Assembly: GCA_963676875.1 (NCBI GenBank)
Contig: OY781436.1
Span: forward strand, 4,402,001-4,466,000
Direction of reading: 5' to 3'
DNA length: 64,000 bases
DNA from: UBA6244 sp963676875
GTDB lineage: Bacteria > Bacteroidota > Bacteroidia > Bacteroidales > F082
Under the pieces are notes generated by a model, which searched no databases, was not told the origin of the DNA, and saw only the letters and a program-made list of their open reading frames with translations. Of the stretch, positions 51,560 to 60,568 are shown piece by piece. The translations under genes and the position numbers were made by a program. How positions within the stretch are numbered: position 1 is the first letter of the stretch; each line of letters opens with the position of its first letter.

Positions 51560-53899
51560 ATGAAACAAACCATTCTCTTTTTAGCCCTTCTATTCACCGC
51601 ATTGCCCATTATATTATTGGGTCAAAGCCGGAATATCTCCGGTAAGATAGTGAACAAAAATGACCAACAACCCATTGCTCAGGTGCAAATCGTGAACCTT
51701 CAAAGCGGTGCTGCCACCGTTAGCGCTACAGATGGTTCGTTCAGTTTGGCCATCAGCGACAAAGCAAAGCAGACCCTGGAGTTCAACCATCTGGGTTTTA
51801 TCACGTTGAAGCTGGACATCACACCGGAAATGAGCAAAAATCCGGTGACAGTTGAACTGGAAGAACAAACCACCCAACTAAAAGAGGTGGAAGTATTCGG
51901 CGATTTATTGAAAGACACCCCCTATCCTACAACCATCATTGGCATCAAACCCATCGAAAGTTCGCCCCGTCAGGACATTGGCAACTTCCTCCGTACCCAA
52001 ACCAATGTGGGCGGGATCAGGAAAGGTGCCATGGGTATCGATCCGGTTATCCGCGGATTTAAGTATTCACAATTAAACGTTCAGTTGAATGGCGGTACCA
52101 AAATCGAAGGAGGTTGTCCCAACCGCATGGATCCTGCCACCGCCCATGTGGACATCAGCGATTTGCACAACATCGCCATTTACAAAGGTCCCTACGCCCT
52201 TAAATACGGCCCCTCGTTTGGTGGTGTGCTTCAATTGATTACGGGTCGTCCGGCTTTCCATGACAGCTACGAAACACACGTGGATATGTTGGTGGGTGGC
52301 CAAACCAACTACCAAGGTTACAAAACCAAAATAAAACTGCATGGCGGCAACAAAATGATTGCTTATAGTTTATCTGCCGGTTGGAACAAATATGGCGACT
52401 ATGAAGCTGGTAATGGTGATATCATGAAAGCTTCTTCAAATACCTACAACACCAAAGGACAGATTGGGTTTCAACCCCTTGACGGACAACAGTTTTTTGT
52501 GAGCTTCGACCGCTCCTGGGGTCGCAACATCGACTTCCCCACCCTGCCCATGGACGAACGAACCGACGACACCAAAATTTATGAATTCAACTACCTGGGA
52601 ACAAGCTTTGGCCCGGACATCAATTTCATAAAAGCCAATATTTACAGCTCCGACGTACACCATGTGATGGACAACAAACAACGTCCTTTTTCTGACACTG
52701 TGGTTGCTATTTCAGATATAACAGCACTAAACACGGGTGGAAGAATTGCCATCAACTTTCGTTTGGGGAAAGGTGTTTTAGAAGCCGGTTCAGGATTTGA
52801 ACGAATTTCCAAAGACGGAAGTCGCCACAAAAGCCTGATCATGCAACCCAACCTCCCGGTGATTACAGAAGAATTGTGGAACAACGCGCTCATCAGCAAT
52901 TTGGGACTATTTGCTGAATATCAACTCAAAACAAATAAAATCGACTGGGTGCTTTCCGCCAGACTCGATTTAAATCAAGGCGACAGCGACCCCATGTTCA
53001 GGTATGCCACCAACGGCGACCTGGTTTTTGAAGATGCCGACACAAAAAGCAACCACACCAATTTTAGCTTTAGCGGCGGACTTACCTGGCATGTAAATCA
53101 AGCCAACCAATTGGGAGTGGCATTGGGCCAGGGTGTTAGGAGTCCCGACATGACCGAGCGTTTCATCACCCTTCTGCCCGTGGGATACGACAATTACGAT
53201 TATCTGGGCAATCCACAATTAAAACCGGAAGCCAACCACGAAATTGAATTTAATTGGAACTACAAGACTTCCCGTTGGGGACAAATCAACACCGGCATAT
53301 TTTTCAGCATGGTAACCGACTATATCTCAGCCGTGATTGTCCCGCCTTCAGAGGTAAAACCACAAACCAAAGGAGTTTTGGGTGTAAAGCGATTCATCAA
53401 CATCGACAAAGCCTATCTTACCGGATTTGAGTTTTTGTATTCCACTCCCGAAGAAAAAAAGTGGAACGCTTCATTATCGGCGGCTTATACCATGGGACTG
53501 AATCCGAAAGCTACCCAGCAAATAATCGAAAACGGACAAGTTACCGGAGAGCAAACCATCGAAAATGACCCACTACCGGAAATTCCTCCTTTCGAGGCCA
53601 ATTTGGCATTTAGTTACCATTTCCTGAAACGTAAATTAACTCCGGGTATTAACTTCCGTATCGTTGCCGAACAAGCCAAGGTAAGTGAAGCCTATTATGA
53701 ATCCACCACGCCCGGATTTAACACCGTTGAACTGACGCTCGCTTATCGTTATAACGAACAGCTCACGATCTATGGAGGCATCTCCAACTTGTTCAACACC
53801 AACTACTACGAACATCTGAATCGTCGGATTATCGGCTCCAAAGCACCTTATCTGGAACCGGGCAGGGTATGCTACATCAACCTCATTGTTAAACTTTAA
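51560..53899 (+). CDS. TonB-dependent copper receptor (OprC/NosA-like)
   Basis: 779 residues: signal peptide (to LLGQ), a carboxypeptidase-like domain (about 25-110, ISGKIVNKNDQQPIAQVQIVN), plug (about 120-225) and barrel ending in INLIVKL. The plug has GGTKIEGGCPNRMDPATAHV, the CxxxM pair (Cys and Met four apart in CPNRM) that binds copper in OprC and NosA. The barrel has VHHVMDNKQRP, containing the HxM pair (HVM) that supplies the other two ligands. It likely imports copper across the outer membrane. Neighbours encode copper-associated MbnP- and MbnH-like proteins. Confidence 0.88.
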   Translation: MKQTILFLALLFTALPIILLGQSRNISGKIVNKNDQQPIAQVQIVNLQSGAATVSATDGSFSLAISDKAKQTLEFNHLGFITLKLDITPEMSKNPVTVELEEQTTQLKEVEVFGDLLKDTPYPTTIIGIKPIESSPRQDIGNFLRTQTNVGGIRKGAMGIDPVIRGFKYSQLNVQLNGGTKIEGGCPNRMDPATAHVDISDLHNIAIYKGPYALKYGPSFGGVLQLITGRPAFHDSYETHVDMLVGGQTNYQGYKTKIKLHGGNKMIAYSLSAGWNKYGDYEAGNGDIMKASSNTYNTKGQIGFQPLDGQQFFVSFDRSWGRNIDFPTLPMDERTDDTKIYEFNYLGTSFGPDINFIKANIYSSDVHHVMDNKQRPFSDTVVAISDITALNTGGRIAINFRLGKGVLEAGSGFERISKDGSRHKSLIMQPNLPVITEELWNNALISNLGLFAEYQLKTNKIDWVLSARLDLNQGDSDPMFRYATNGDLVFEDADTKSNHTNFSFSGGLTWHVNQANQLGVALGQGVRSPDMTERFITLLPVGYDNYDYLGNPQLKPEANHEIEFNWNYKTSRWGQINTGIFFSMVTDYISAVIVPPSEVKPQTKGVLGVKRFINIDKAYLTGFEFLYSTPEEKKWNASLSAAYTMGLNPKATQQIIENGQVTGEQTIENDPLPEIPPFEANLAFSYHFLKRKLTPGINFRIVAEQAKVSEAYYESTTPGFNTVELTLAYRYNEQLTIYGGISNLFNTNYYEHLNRRIIGSKAPYLEPGRVCYINLIVKL

Positions 53900-53909
53900 C
53901 GCTTAAATC

Positions 53910-54278
53910 ATGAAATCAACCATCAACATAGTCATTGTGGCACTCCTTTTGCTTATTACGGCCTCATGCAACGATACCACACAAAAAAAAGTCACGTATA
54001 AAGGTTACGGAGCCATTTCCGACTACACCGTGCAATACCGAAACGACCAACAAGAGCTTGTAAAAGTGACAGTTAGTCCGGAAAGCGCAGGTGATGTATG
54101 GAAATACGAATTTATGGCCGACCGCGGAGAAATTGTTTATGTTTCGGGTAACTACAAAGACATCAACTCTGCCCTTTCGCTGCAAGTGCTCATCGACGGC
54201 AAGGTGTATAAGATGGGCAGCAGCCAGGCCGACACCATTAAATTCCTAACCGTAAGCGGTGTGGTGCCGTACGAATAA
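53910..54278 (+). CDS. Small lipoprotein of the copper operon
   Basis: 122 residues with a lipoprotein signal (to LITASC, Cys near 20). The remainder is a small beta-rich domain (YGAISDYTVQYRNDQQELVKVTV...WKYEFMADRGEIVYVSGNY...LQVLIDGKVYK). It lacks Cys apart from the lipid anchor and has no Met/His-rich copper motif. It lies 10 bases after the receptor gene and 8 before the MbnP-like gene, so it likely acts with them. Family not recognised. Confidence 0.7.
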   Translation: MKSTINIVIVALLLLITASCNDTTQKKVTYKGYGAISDYTVQYRNDQQELVKVTVSPESAGDVWKYEFMADRGEIVYVSGNYKDINSALSLQVLIDGKVYKMGSSQADTIKFLTVSGVVPYE

Positions 54279-54286
54279 GAAATAAT

Positions 54287-55114
54287 TTGAATCAAAAAAT
54301 GTTGAAATTTTGTTCATTTTCCTTTTGGGCGCTTATGGGGGTAATTTTGCTGATGCCGGTTTTTATTTCCGGATGTGGTTCCAAAACCGATAATCCTGAG
54401 CCCGACACAGGTAAAATTGCTTTGTCGTTTAGTCACGAAATTGATGGAGAACCCATCGTTTTCGATGATATGCGATACGTGAATGCGGCAGGAAATCAAT
54501 ACCTTGTGAACGAAATTCAGTATTTTATCAGCGATGTGACGTTGCATGGCAGCGAAGGAAACATCCTGCTCGATGCATGGCAAGACATCCATTACATCGA
54601 CACCGACCTGCCCGAAACACATGAAATTCTGTTCATGGATGACATTCCTGAAGGAAATTACACCGGATTAAGTTTCACTTTTGGTATCAGTGAAGAGAAA
54701 AACCATTCACTGATGTTTGTCAATCCGCCCGAATCGTTTATGTTTTGGCCCGAAAATCTGGGCGGTGGCTATCACTACATGAAGCTCAATGGTAAGTGGT
54801 TGAATGAGGCCAATCAGATGGCTCCCTTCAATTTTCACCTGGGCATTGGTCAAATCTATTACGCCTATCCCGATTCCATTGTTGGTTTTGTACAAAACTA
54901 TTTCGAGGTAGTTGTGCCTTCGTCGGCGTTTGCCATCGTTGCAGGTCAAACCACCGATATCCCCCTGATAATGAACGTGGAAAACTGGTTTCAGACACCA
55001 AATATTTACGACCACAATGTTTGGGGCGGCGACATCATGCAAAAACAGGAAGCCATGGCCGAGGCCAAAGAAAATGGTCACGATGTATTCACCAGAGGTC
55101 TTTCAATAAAATGA
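54287..55114 (+). CDS. MbnP-like copper-associated lipoprotein
   Basis: 275 residues; TTG at 54287 or ATG at 54299 may be the start. Lipoprotein signal (to VFISGC). The core has the MbnP-family pattern VNEIQYFISDVTL, EGNYTGLSFTFGI, FMFWPENLGGGYHYMKLNGKW and FNFHLG. In methanotrophs MbnP binds Cu(I) after a tryptophan is oxidised to kynurenine by the partner MbnH; Trp residues are present here in the conserved block, but the modified one cannot be named. It overlaps the MbnH-like gene by 4 bases. Confidence 0.82.
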   Translation: MNQKMLKFCSFSFWALMGVILLMPVFISGCGSKTDNPEPDTGKIALSFSHEIDGEPIVFDDMRYVNAAGNQYLVNEIQYFISDVTLHGSEGNILLDAWQDIHYIDTDLPETHEILFMDDIPEGNYTGLSFTFGISEEKNHSLMFVNPPESFMFWPENLGGGYHYMKLNGKWLNEANQMAPFNFHLGIGQIYYAYPDSIVGFVQNYFEVVVPSSAFAIVAGQTTDIPLIMNVENWFQTPNIYDHNVWGGDIMQKQEAMAEAKENGHDVFTRGLSIK

Positions 55115-56262
55115 CAAATCGGTTTTTTACATATGGCACGTTGGTTCTGTTACTGCTTGTTGTGGCAGGCTGTAGCGACAAATCAACCGTTGAGCCTTAC
55201 GAACCCACTCCTTACGAAATTGAGATTCCTTTTGGGTTCCCAACCAAAATGAATATCCCCGAAGACAATCCAATGACTGTGGAAGGTGTTGAATTGGGAC
55301 GGTATTTATTCTACGACGGTCGTTTTTCGGGTCGCACCCACCCGGATTCACTGATGAGTTGCGCTACCTGTCATCGTCAGGAGCGCTCGTTTGAGGCCGG
55401 CGTGGACCATCCTGATTTCCCGGGAGGATTTCCCCATGGCATCACCGGATTGCCCACACATCATGTGATGTTGCCATTAATCAATGTGGTCTGGAACACC
55501 AGCGGTTATGGATGGAACGGAATGCTTTACCCTAACAACCCCGATCCCAATGCCCGAAACTTAGAAGATTTTGTCCGCATGTCGGCGCTTGCACCTCATG
55601 AAATGAATGGAGATACCACCCAAATAAAAAATCTCTTTCAATCTTTGAAGGGGTATCCAGAGTTATTTGAAAAAGCTTTTGGCAGCTCCACCATTACTTT
55701 TAGCCATATTGAAAAAGCCATCGCCCAGTTTGTCAGAACGCTTATTTCGGCCAATTCGCGTTTCGATAAATACATGCGTGGCGAGGTGCAACTTACAGGT
55801 TCTGAACTCAATGGTTACATGCTGTTTACCACCGAAGAAGGTGCCGACTGTTTCCATTGCCACGGCGGGTTTGGTAACCCTTTGTTTACCACCCATTTGT
55901 ACTACAATAACGGCAAGGAAACTGAATTTACCGATCCCTCCGACCGCTTTTCCATCACGGGCGATCCCATGGATCACGGGGCGTACAAAGCCACCACCCT
56001 GCGCAACATCGAAGTACAGGGTCCCTACATGCACGACGGACGATACACTACCCTTGATGAAGTCATCGATTTCTATTCCACACAAGTGGTCAACTCTCCC
56101 TACATCAGTCCGTTGATGCACCACGTAAACAACGGAGGCATCCGGTTAACACCACAGGAACGCGCTGATTTGCTTAGCTTTATCCGTACTTTACGTGATG
56201 ATGAATTTATGACCAATCCGGATTTTGGCAAACCCGATAAATTTCCGGATGAACTCGAATAA
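55111..56262 (+). CDS. MbnH/MauG-like dihaem cytochrome c peroxidase-family protein
   Basis: 383 residues from the ATG at 55111, overlapping the MbnP stop as ATGA. Lipoprotein signal (to VVAGC). Two haem c sites: CATCH (near 85) and CFHCH (near 250), as in dihaem peroxidases and MauG/MbnH. Conserved features: GVELGRYLFYDGRFSG, RQERSFEAG, NVVWNTSGYGWNG and YKATTLRNIEVQGPYMHDGRYTTLDEVIDFY. In MbnH the haem pair oxidises the MbnP tryptophan; here coupling to an MbnP-like gene makes that role likely. An ordinary peroxidase remains possible. Confidence 0.85.
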   Translation: MTNRFFTYGTLVLLLLVVAGCSDKSTVEPYEPTPYEIEIPFGFPTKMNIPEDNPMTVEGVELGRYLFYDGRFSGRTHPDSLMSCATCHRQERSFEAGVDHPDFPGGFPHGITGLPTHHVMLPLINVVWNTSGYGWNGMLYPNNPDPNARNLEDFVRMSALAPHEMNGDTTQIKNLFQSLKGYPELFEKAFGSSTITFSHIEKAIAQFVRTLISANSRFDKYMRGEVQLTGSELNGYMLFTTEEGADCFHCHGGFGNPLFTTHLYYNNGKETEFTDPSDRFSITGDPMDHGAYKATTLRNIEVQGPYMHDGRYTTLDEVIDFYSTQVVNSPYISPLMHHVNNGGIRLTPQERADLLSFIRTLRDDEFMTNPDFGKPDKFPDELE

Positions 56263-56294
56263 TATTTGTCTGAATTTTGTTCTAGCACCAAAGA

Positions 56295-58133
56295 CTAATT
56301 ATTTACGCCATACCTGAAAAATTCAATCCCCAAATCATCCAATAAATAGTGTCCTTTGTCTTTGTTCCACACGTAGAACTTTATTTGCCGGTAGTCGGGT
56401 TGTATGGGCGGAATTTTGAACCCCAGCGACGCCTCTCTCCATTCATTTACCCTTTTGTCGGGTAGTCGCTTGAACCTAAAAGCCTTGTAAAAAACATGAT
56501 TTTGTTGCTGATCGGTAATATCCATCACCATGAGGGCATGTAACGCAGCATCCGGAGTCAGTTCTTTGTACCGCAAACGAAAACGCACATATACCGTTGA
56601 GTCCTCCGTAAATCCATCCGGAATGTCAAACAGAAAACTTGGGCTATAAATAAATTCCTCGTTTTGCTCGATGGCTAAACTATTGATTCCGGCCGCATAA
56701 ATCACCGATTTTTCATTCAAAGACCAGTTTACAGGAAGCCGATCAATGGTATTTATAGTAGTATCGAAAGGAGTTTCGGCGAGTTCTCCATAAAAATACT
56801 CGTCGCCACCGGCAACTACCCCCCGATAAACGGGATCACTTTTCAGGAAAACATACCAATAGGCTTGTTTGGTCATGGAGTCGGGATGCAGAATGCCCGT
56901 GGCGTATTGATAGGTTTGAAATAGATTGAGAAATATTGTAAACCCAACGAATGCATAAACCAGTCGTTTCAATCTAACGCGCTTGATTTTCAGGATGGCT
57001 CCCGCAATGACCAACATAAAAAGTCCATAGTAATCTACCATTGGTCGCATGCCAAAACTGTCGCCATAAAACCAATTCCACCAACTGGAGAAAACATAAA
57101 CAAGAACAAACAAAAAGAGTATCAGTGGAAAAAACCGTGCACGCGATCTTAAGTACATCAATATCAAACCCGGAATCAGTAGCAACATAAAAGGCGTATA
57201 AACCATCCAACCCTTTTGGTAACTGAAAAGGAAATCAAGCAGGTGCGGATGTGCAAAGAAAAAACCTTCGTTTTGATAACCATCCACCATAAAACTTCCC
57301 GTTTGCAAGTAATTAATAAGCAGTTGAGGACTCAAGGCCAACAAAAACAAGGCAAGAGCCCAAGCCAACCGTTTGAATGAAAAGATGTAAGAAAGTTTTT
57401 TCCAAAAAGGCATGAAACCTCCGGCCAAAAAAGGCACAGCCAAAATCGCCAGGGCATTGGCAGGACGGATCAACAATACCAATCCAAAAAAGCATGCCGA
57501 CCAAAACAAATCTGCATCGGGACTTTGATTTCGCTTGAGCTTGAACAATCGTGTTATGAAATAGAAAAAAGCCGTGATGGCAAAAAAGGAATATACATGT
57601 GAAAACGAAGGGTTGATGAATACATAAAAAAACAGGTTGGTGGCCAGAAACCCCGAGATGGTAAACCAAATGGCGCGCTTTTGACGGATTTTATTCAGTT
57701 TTAGCAAACGGATTAAAAACCAGAGCCCCAAACTCAGCCAAAAAACTCCCGCAATTCCAACCGCCCATTGAAAAACAATGTTGTAACCATCCGTTGGCAA
57801 ACCTGCGATTTTGGAAACGACATAGGCAATCACATAAAAAGGTGCAATAAGGAAAGCGGTTCCAGCCGGAAATTTATTGATGAGCACCTCCCCTTGTCGA
57901 TGATAATTATGACCCACGTAATCAGCACTTTTACGTGATTTTTCGGCTTTCTGCACCGGAGTGAAGTCAACCGTATGATGGATAAAAATGGCAGGCAGGT
58001 AGGCATAATGACCACTTCCGTCACCATCTACGAATTGCGTTCTCAACGGAGAAAAAAATCCCCCGTTGAGTATCAGAAAAAGAACCAACAATCCCGAAAA
58101 CAGTGCAACAGGTATCTTCAAACTTTTCATCAT
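56295..58133 (-). CDS. Polytopic membrane protein, GT-C glycosyltransferase-like
   Basis: About 612 residues from the Met at 58133 (other Met codons lie upstream to 58223). Roughly 10-11 membrane segments fill residues 5-420. Near the N-terminus a periplasmic loop contains VDGDGSGHYAYLPAIFIHHTVDF, with acidic residues like the catalytic loop of GT-C enzymes (DGDG). The C-terminal ~170 residues form a soluble beta-rich domain. It may transfer a sugar from a lipid carrier, but no named family is certain. Confidence 0.7.
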   Translation of the reverse strand: MMKSLKIPVALFSGLLVLFLILNGGFFSPLRTQFVDGDGSGHYAYLPAIFIHHTVDFTPVQKAEKSRKSADYVGHNYHRQGEVLINKFPAGTAFLIAPFYVIAYVVSKIAGLPTDGYNIVFQWAVGIAGVFWLSLGLWFLIRLLKLNKIRQKRAIWFTISGFLATNLFFYVFINPSFSHVYSFFAITAFFYFITRLFKLKRNQSPDADLFWSACFFGLVLLIRPANALAILAVPFLAGGFMPFWKKLSYIFSFKRLAWALALFLLALSPQLLINYLQTGSFMVDGYQNEGFFFAHPHLLDFLFSYQKGWMVYTPFMLLLIPGLILMYLRSRARFFPLILFLFVLVYVFSSWWNWFYGDSFGMRPMVDYYGLFMLVIAGAILKIKRVRLKRLVYAFVGFTIFLNLFQTYQYATGILHPDSMTKQAYWYVFLKSDPVYRGVVAGGDEYFYGELAETPFDTTINTIDRLPVNWSLNEKSVIYAAGINSLAIEQNEEFIYSPSFLFDIPDGFTEDSTVYVRFRLRYKELTPDAALHALMVMDITDQQQNHVFYKAFRFKRLPDKRVNEWREASLGFKIPPIQPDYRQIKFYVWNKDKGHYLLDDLGIEFFRYGVNN

Positions 58134-58277
58134 ACTATGTGCCATATGTGGATGCACCACAAAAATAGAATAAAGGTTGAATGATCGGACAATTAGTGAA
58201 CCAATATGTGTGGTTGTTACCAACCGGTCGATTCTTAATTTATACCCATTCTAACAACGAAAGGTGTCTTTGTTTAC

Positions 58278-58285
58278 TACATTTG
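58278..58285 (+). promoter_or_regulatory. Putative -7 box of the PLP-enzyme gene
   Basis: TACATTTG matches TAnnTTTG and ends 23 bases before the ATG at 58309. No clear -33 element. Confidence 0.4.
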
Positions 58286-58308
58286 TGACCAGAAAACCAT
58301 AAAAGAAA

Positions 58309-59520
58309 ATGTCCATGTCAGAAAAATTTAATCCGGCCAACGCCATACAGGATTTAAAACAATTTGGCGAGTTTGGCGATGTAAATCCATCCATTACCGA
58401 CTCAGCTACTTATACATTTTTGCAGGAAAACACCATGATTGATGCCTTCCATGGCGAAGCACAGGGTTGTTTTCTTTACTCACGCCACTGGAATCCTTCC
58501 AACAAATACCTGGCCGATGCCCTCGCAGCCATGGAAGGCACCGAATCGGCCTGGGTAACCGGGTCAGGAATGTCGGCCATTACCACGGCCATTCTCCAAA
58601 ATGTGAACAGTGGTGACCATATCATCACCAGTGTAACCACCTATGGAGGCACTTTTGCCTTTCTGAACAACTACATCAAGAAATTTAATATCGATGTCAC
58701 GTTCGTGAATATCGACGACCACGACAGTATTCGTAGGGCCATTCGTCCCAACACCAAAATTCTGTACACAGAATCGATGACCAATCCCTTGCTCCAAATC
58801 TCCGACCTACCCAAATTGGCGGAAATTGCCCATGCTCACGACATCAAACTCATCGTGGATAACACCTTTACACCCATGATTATCAGTCCGTTCAGGCTGG
58901 GTGCTGACATCGTGGTGTATAGCATGACCAAATTTATCAATGGTAAAAACGACTGTGTGGCCGGAGCCATTTGTGCTTCCAACGAGTTTATCAATGCCAT
59001 CAGCGATGTGAACAGTGGAACAGCCATGCTCCTGGGTCCTGTACTCGACCCCTTGCGCTCCTCCTCCATTTTAAAAAATATGGCCACACTCCATATCCGG
59101 ATGATGCAACACAGCAAGAACGCCCTCTATCTGGCCGAACGCTTCAAGGAACTTGGATTAAAATATAACTATCCCGGCATCCCCGAGCATCCTCAGTATG
59201 AGTTGTTAAAATCGCAAATGAACGAAGGCTATGGCATGGGTGGATTGATTGCCATCGACCTGGGAACCGCCGAACGCGCTGCCCCCTTCATGGAATTGAT
59301 GCAGGAAAAAGGTGTGGGATACCACGCAGTGAGTCTGGGATATTTCAAAACCCTCTTCTCCAACTCAGGCAAAAGTACTTCCTCCGAAGTGCCCGAAGAT
59401 ATCCAAAAAGAGATGGGCCTCTCCCCCGGTCTGGTTCGCTTTTCGGTAGGTTTGGATATGGACATCGAACGCACCTTTGAACTGATTAAGGCTTCATTGG
59501 TGGAATTGAAGTTTATCTAA
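58309..59520 (+). CDS. Cys/Met-metabolism PLP enzyme, methionine gamma-lyase type
   Basis: 403 residues, the usual length. PLP site: VTGSGMSAITTA phosphate loop, Asp in IVDNTFTP and the Schiff-base Lys in YSMTKFINGKND. The gamma-family signature YSRHWNPS (with Tyr for phosphate binding from the neighbour subunit) is present. Members cleave or replace the gamma-substituent of methionine, cystathionine or homoserine esters; methionine gamma-lyase is my best guess, cystathionine gamma-synthase or lyase possible. A terminator follows. Confidence 0.88.
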   Translation: MSMSEKFNPANAIQDLKQFGEFGDVNPSITDSATYTFLQENTMIDAFHGEAQGCFLYSRHWNPSNKYLADALAAMEGTESAWVTGSGMSAITTAILQNVNSGDHIITSVTTYGGTFAFLNNYIKKFNIDVTFVNIDDHDSIRRAIRPNTKILYTESMTNPLLQISDLPKLAEIAHAHDIKLIVDNTFTPMIISPFRLGADIVVYSMTKFINGKNDCVAGAICASNEFINAISDVNSGTAMLLGPVLDPLRSSSILKNMATLHIRMMQHSKNALYLAERFKELGLKYNYPGIPEHPQYELLKSQMNEGYGMGGLIAIDLGTAERAAPFMELMQEKGVGYHAVSLGYFKTLFSNSGKSTSSEVPEDIQKEMGLSPGLVRFSVGLDMDIERTFELIKASLVELKFI

Positions 59521-59560
59521 AAATACCATTACCTGCAAAAATAGATTTCTGCAGACAAAC

Positions 59561-59597
59561 AAAAAAGAGGCTGCCCTTAAGGACAGCCTCTTTTTTT
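59561..59597. terminator. Rho-independent terminator, probably bidirectional
   Basis: Stem aaaaagaggctg(c)cctt / aagg(a)cagcctcttttt with one mismatch and a T-run of seven on the plus strand. It lies between the convergent PLP-enzyme and prohibitin-like genes and has A- and T-runs on both sides. Confidence 0.88.
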
Positions 59598-59610
59598 ACC
59601 AGGGATTCCC

Positions 59611-60450
59611 CTATTTTAAATCGCCCAAAATAATGGGCATACCATTGCTGCTGTTGCCAATAATGACAATTTTGGTGTTGTTGGATTCTGCCAGTTTTAC
59701 AGTAGCACTAATGCCTTTTTCCTGGAGGATTTTATTTGTTAAACTCGCATTGAGGATTTGGTTGGCCTTGGCTTTACCTTCGGCATCAATTATCTGACGC
59801 TCTGCCTCTTTTTGTGCTTTCTGTAACTTAAACTCATACTCCAACGACTCTTGTTCTTGTTTCAATTTACCCTCGATGGCTGATTTGATAGTAGGTGGTA
59901 ATACGATGGAACGGATTAATATCCTGTTGAGGTTGACATACTTATTTTGCAAAATCAGCTGTGCTTCCTCAAATATCTCATCCTGAATAACATCTCTTTT
60001 AGTTGAATAAATCTGCTCAGGCGTATAGCGTCCAATGACGCTTCTTGCGGAGGATCTCAAGGCCGGAATAACTATCCGACGTACATAATCTGTCCCGATT
60101 TTCGCATGAAGCAATCCTAGTTCCGAGAAATCGGGTTCGTACCATGCTGAAACGTCTGCCTTGATTTCCAATCCATTGGAAGAAAGAACATCCATATTCT
60201 CTGCAATCTCCTGCTGACGCGTTTCGTACTGCACCATATCATTCCAAGGAGCAATAAAGTGAAAACCTTCACCATATGTATTAAGCGTATCGATACCACC
60301 ACTAAAGGTTTCGAACAATACGCCACCATATCCACCTTTAATGGTTACCGTCATGCGACTCCAAAAGATGATTAAAAAAAATACAATACCCACCACAACG
60401 GCAATAGGAAGTATTCTGCTTACATTAAATTCATGTTGTTGACCTGCCAT
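59611..60450 (-). CDS. Prohibitin-like SPFH/Band 7 protein
   Basis: 279 residues: one N-terminal membrane segment (about 13-30), SPFH domain (about 32-215: GGYGGVLFETFSGGIDTLNTYGEGFHFIAPW, QEIAENMDVLSSNGLEIKADVS) and a coiled C-terminus (EQESLEYEFKLQKAQKEAERQ). Prohibitin-type proteins form membrane rings that modulate proteases. Second SPFH protein in the window besides the flotillin, but not its neighbour. Confidence 0.92.
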   Translation of the reverse strand: MAGQQHEFNVSRILPIAVVVGIVFFLIIFWSRMTVTIKGGYGGVLFETFSGGIDTLNTYGEGFHFIAPWNDMVQYETRQQEIAENMDVLSSNGLEIKADVSAWYEPDFSELGLLHAKIGTDYVRRIVIPALRSSARSVIGRYTPEQIYSTKRDVIQDEIFEEAQLILQNKYVNLNRILIRSIVLPPTIKSAIEGKLKQEQESLEYEFKLQKAQKEAERQIIDAEGKAKANQILNASLTNKILQEKGISATVKLAESNNTKIVIIGNSSNGMPIILGDLK

Positions 60451-60480
60451 AATTCTTCGATTTTAATTTTTGGTTTTCCA

Positions 60481-60488
60481 CAAAGATA
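60481..60488 (-). promoter_or_regulatory. Putative -7 box of the prohibitin-like gene
   Basis: The minus strand reads TATCTTTG, an exact TAnnTTTG match, 30 bases before the start codon at 60450. Confidence 0.4.
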
Positions 60489-60568
60489 CGCAAGTTAGGC
60501 CAACTTACCCGGTTTTGTTTTCAAACACGCAATTTAACACGCTTATTTATCTCTTTATCTGATATTTA

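Noticed and set aside
51560..56262. Complete methanobactin locus
   Set aside because: No precursor peptide or MbnB/MbnC biosynthesis genes are present; only receptor, MbnP-like and MbnH-like genes.
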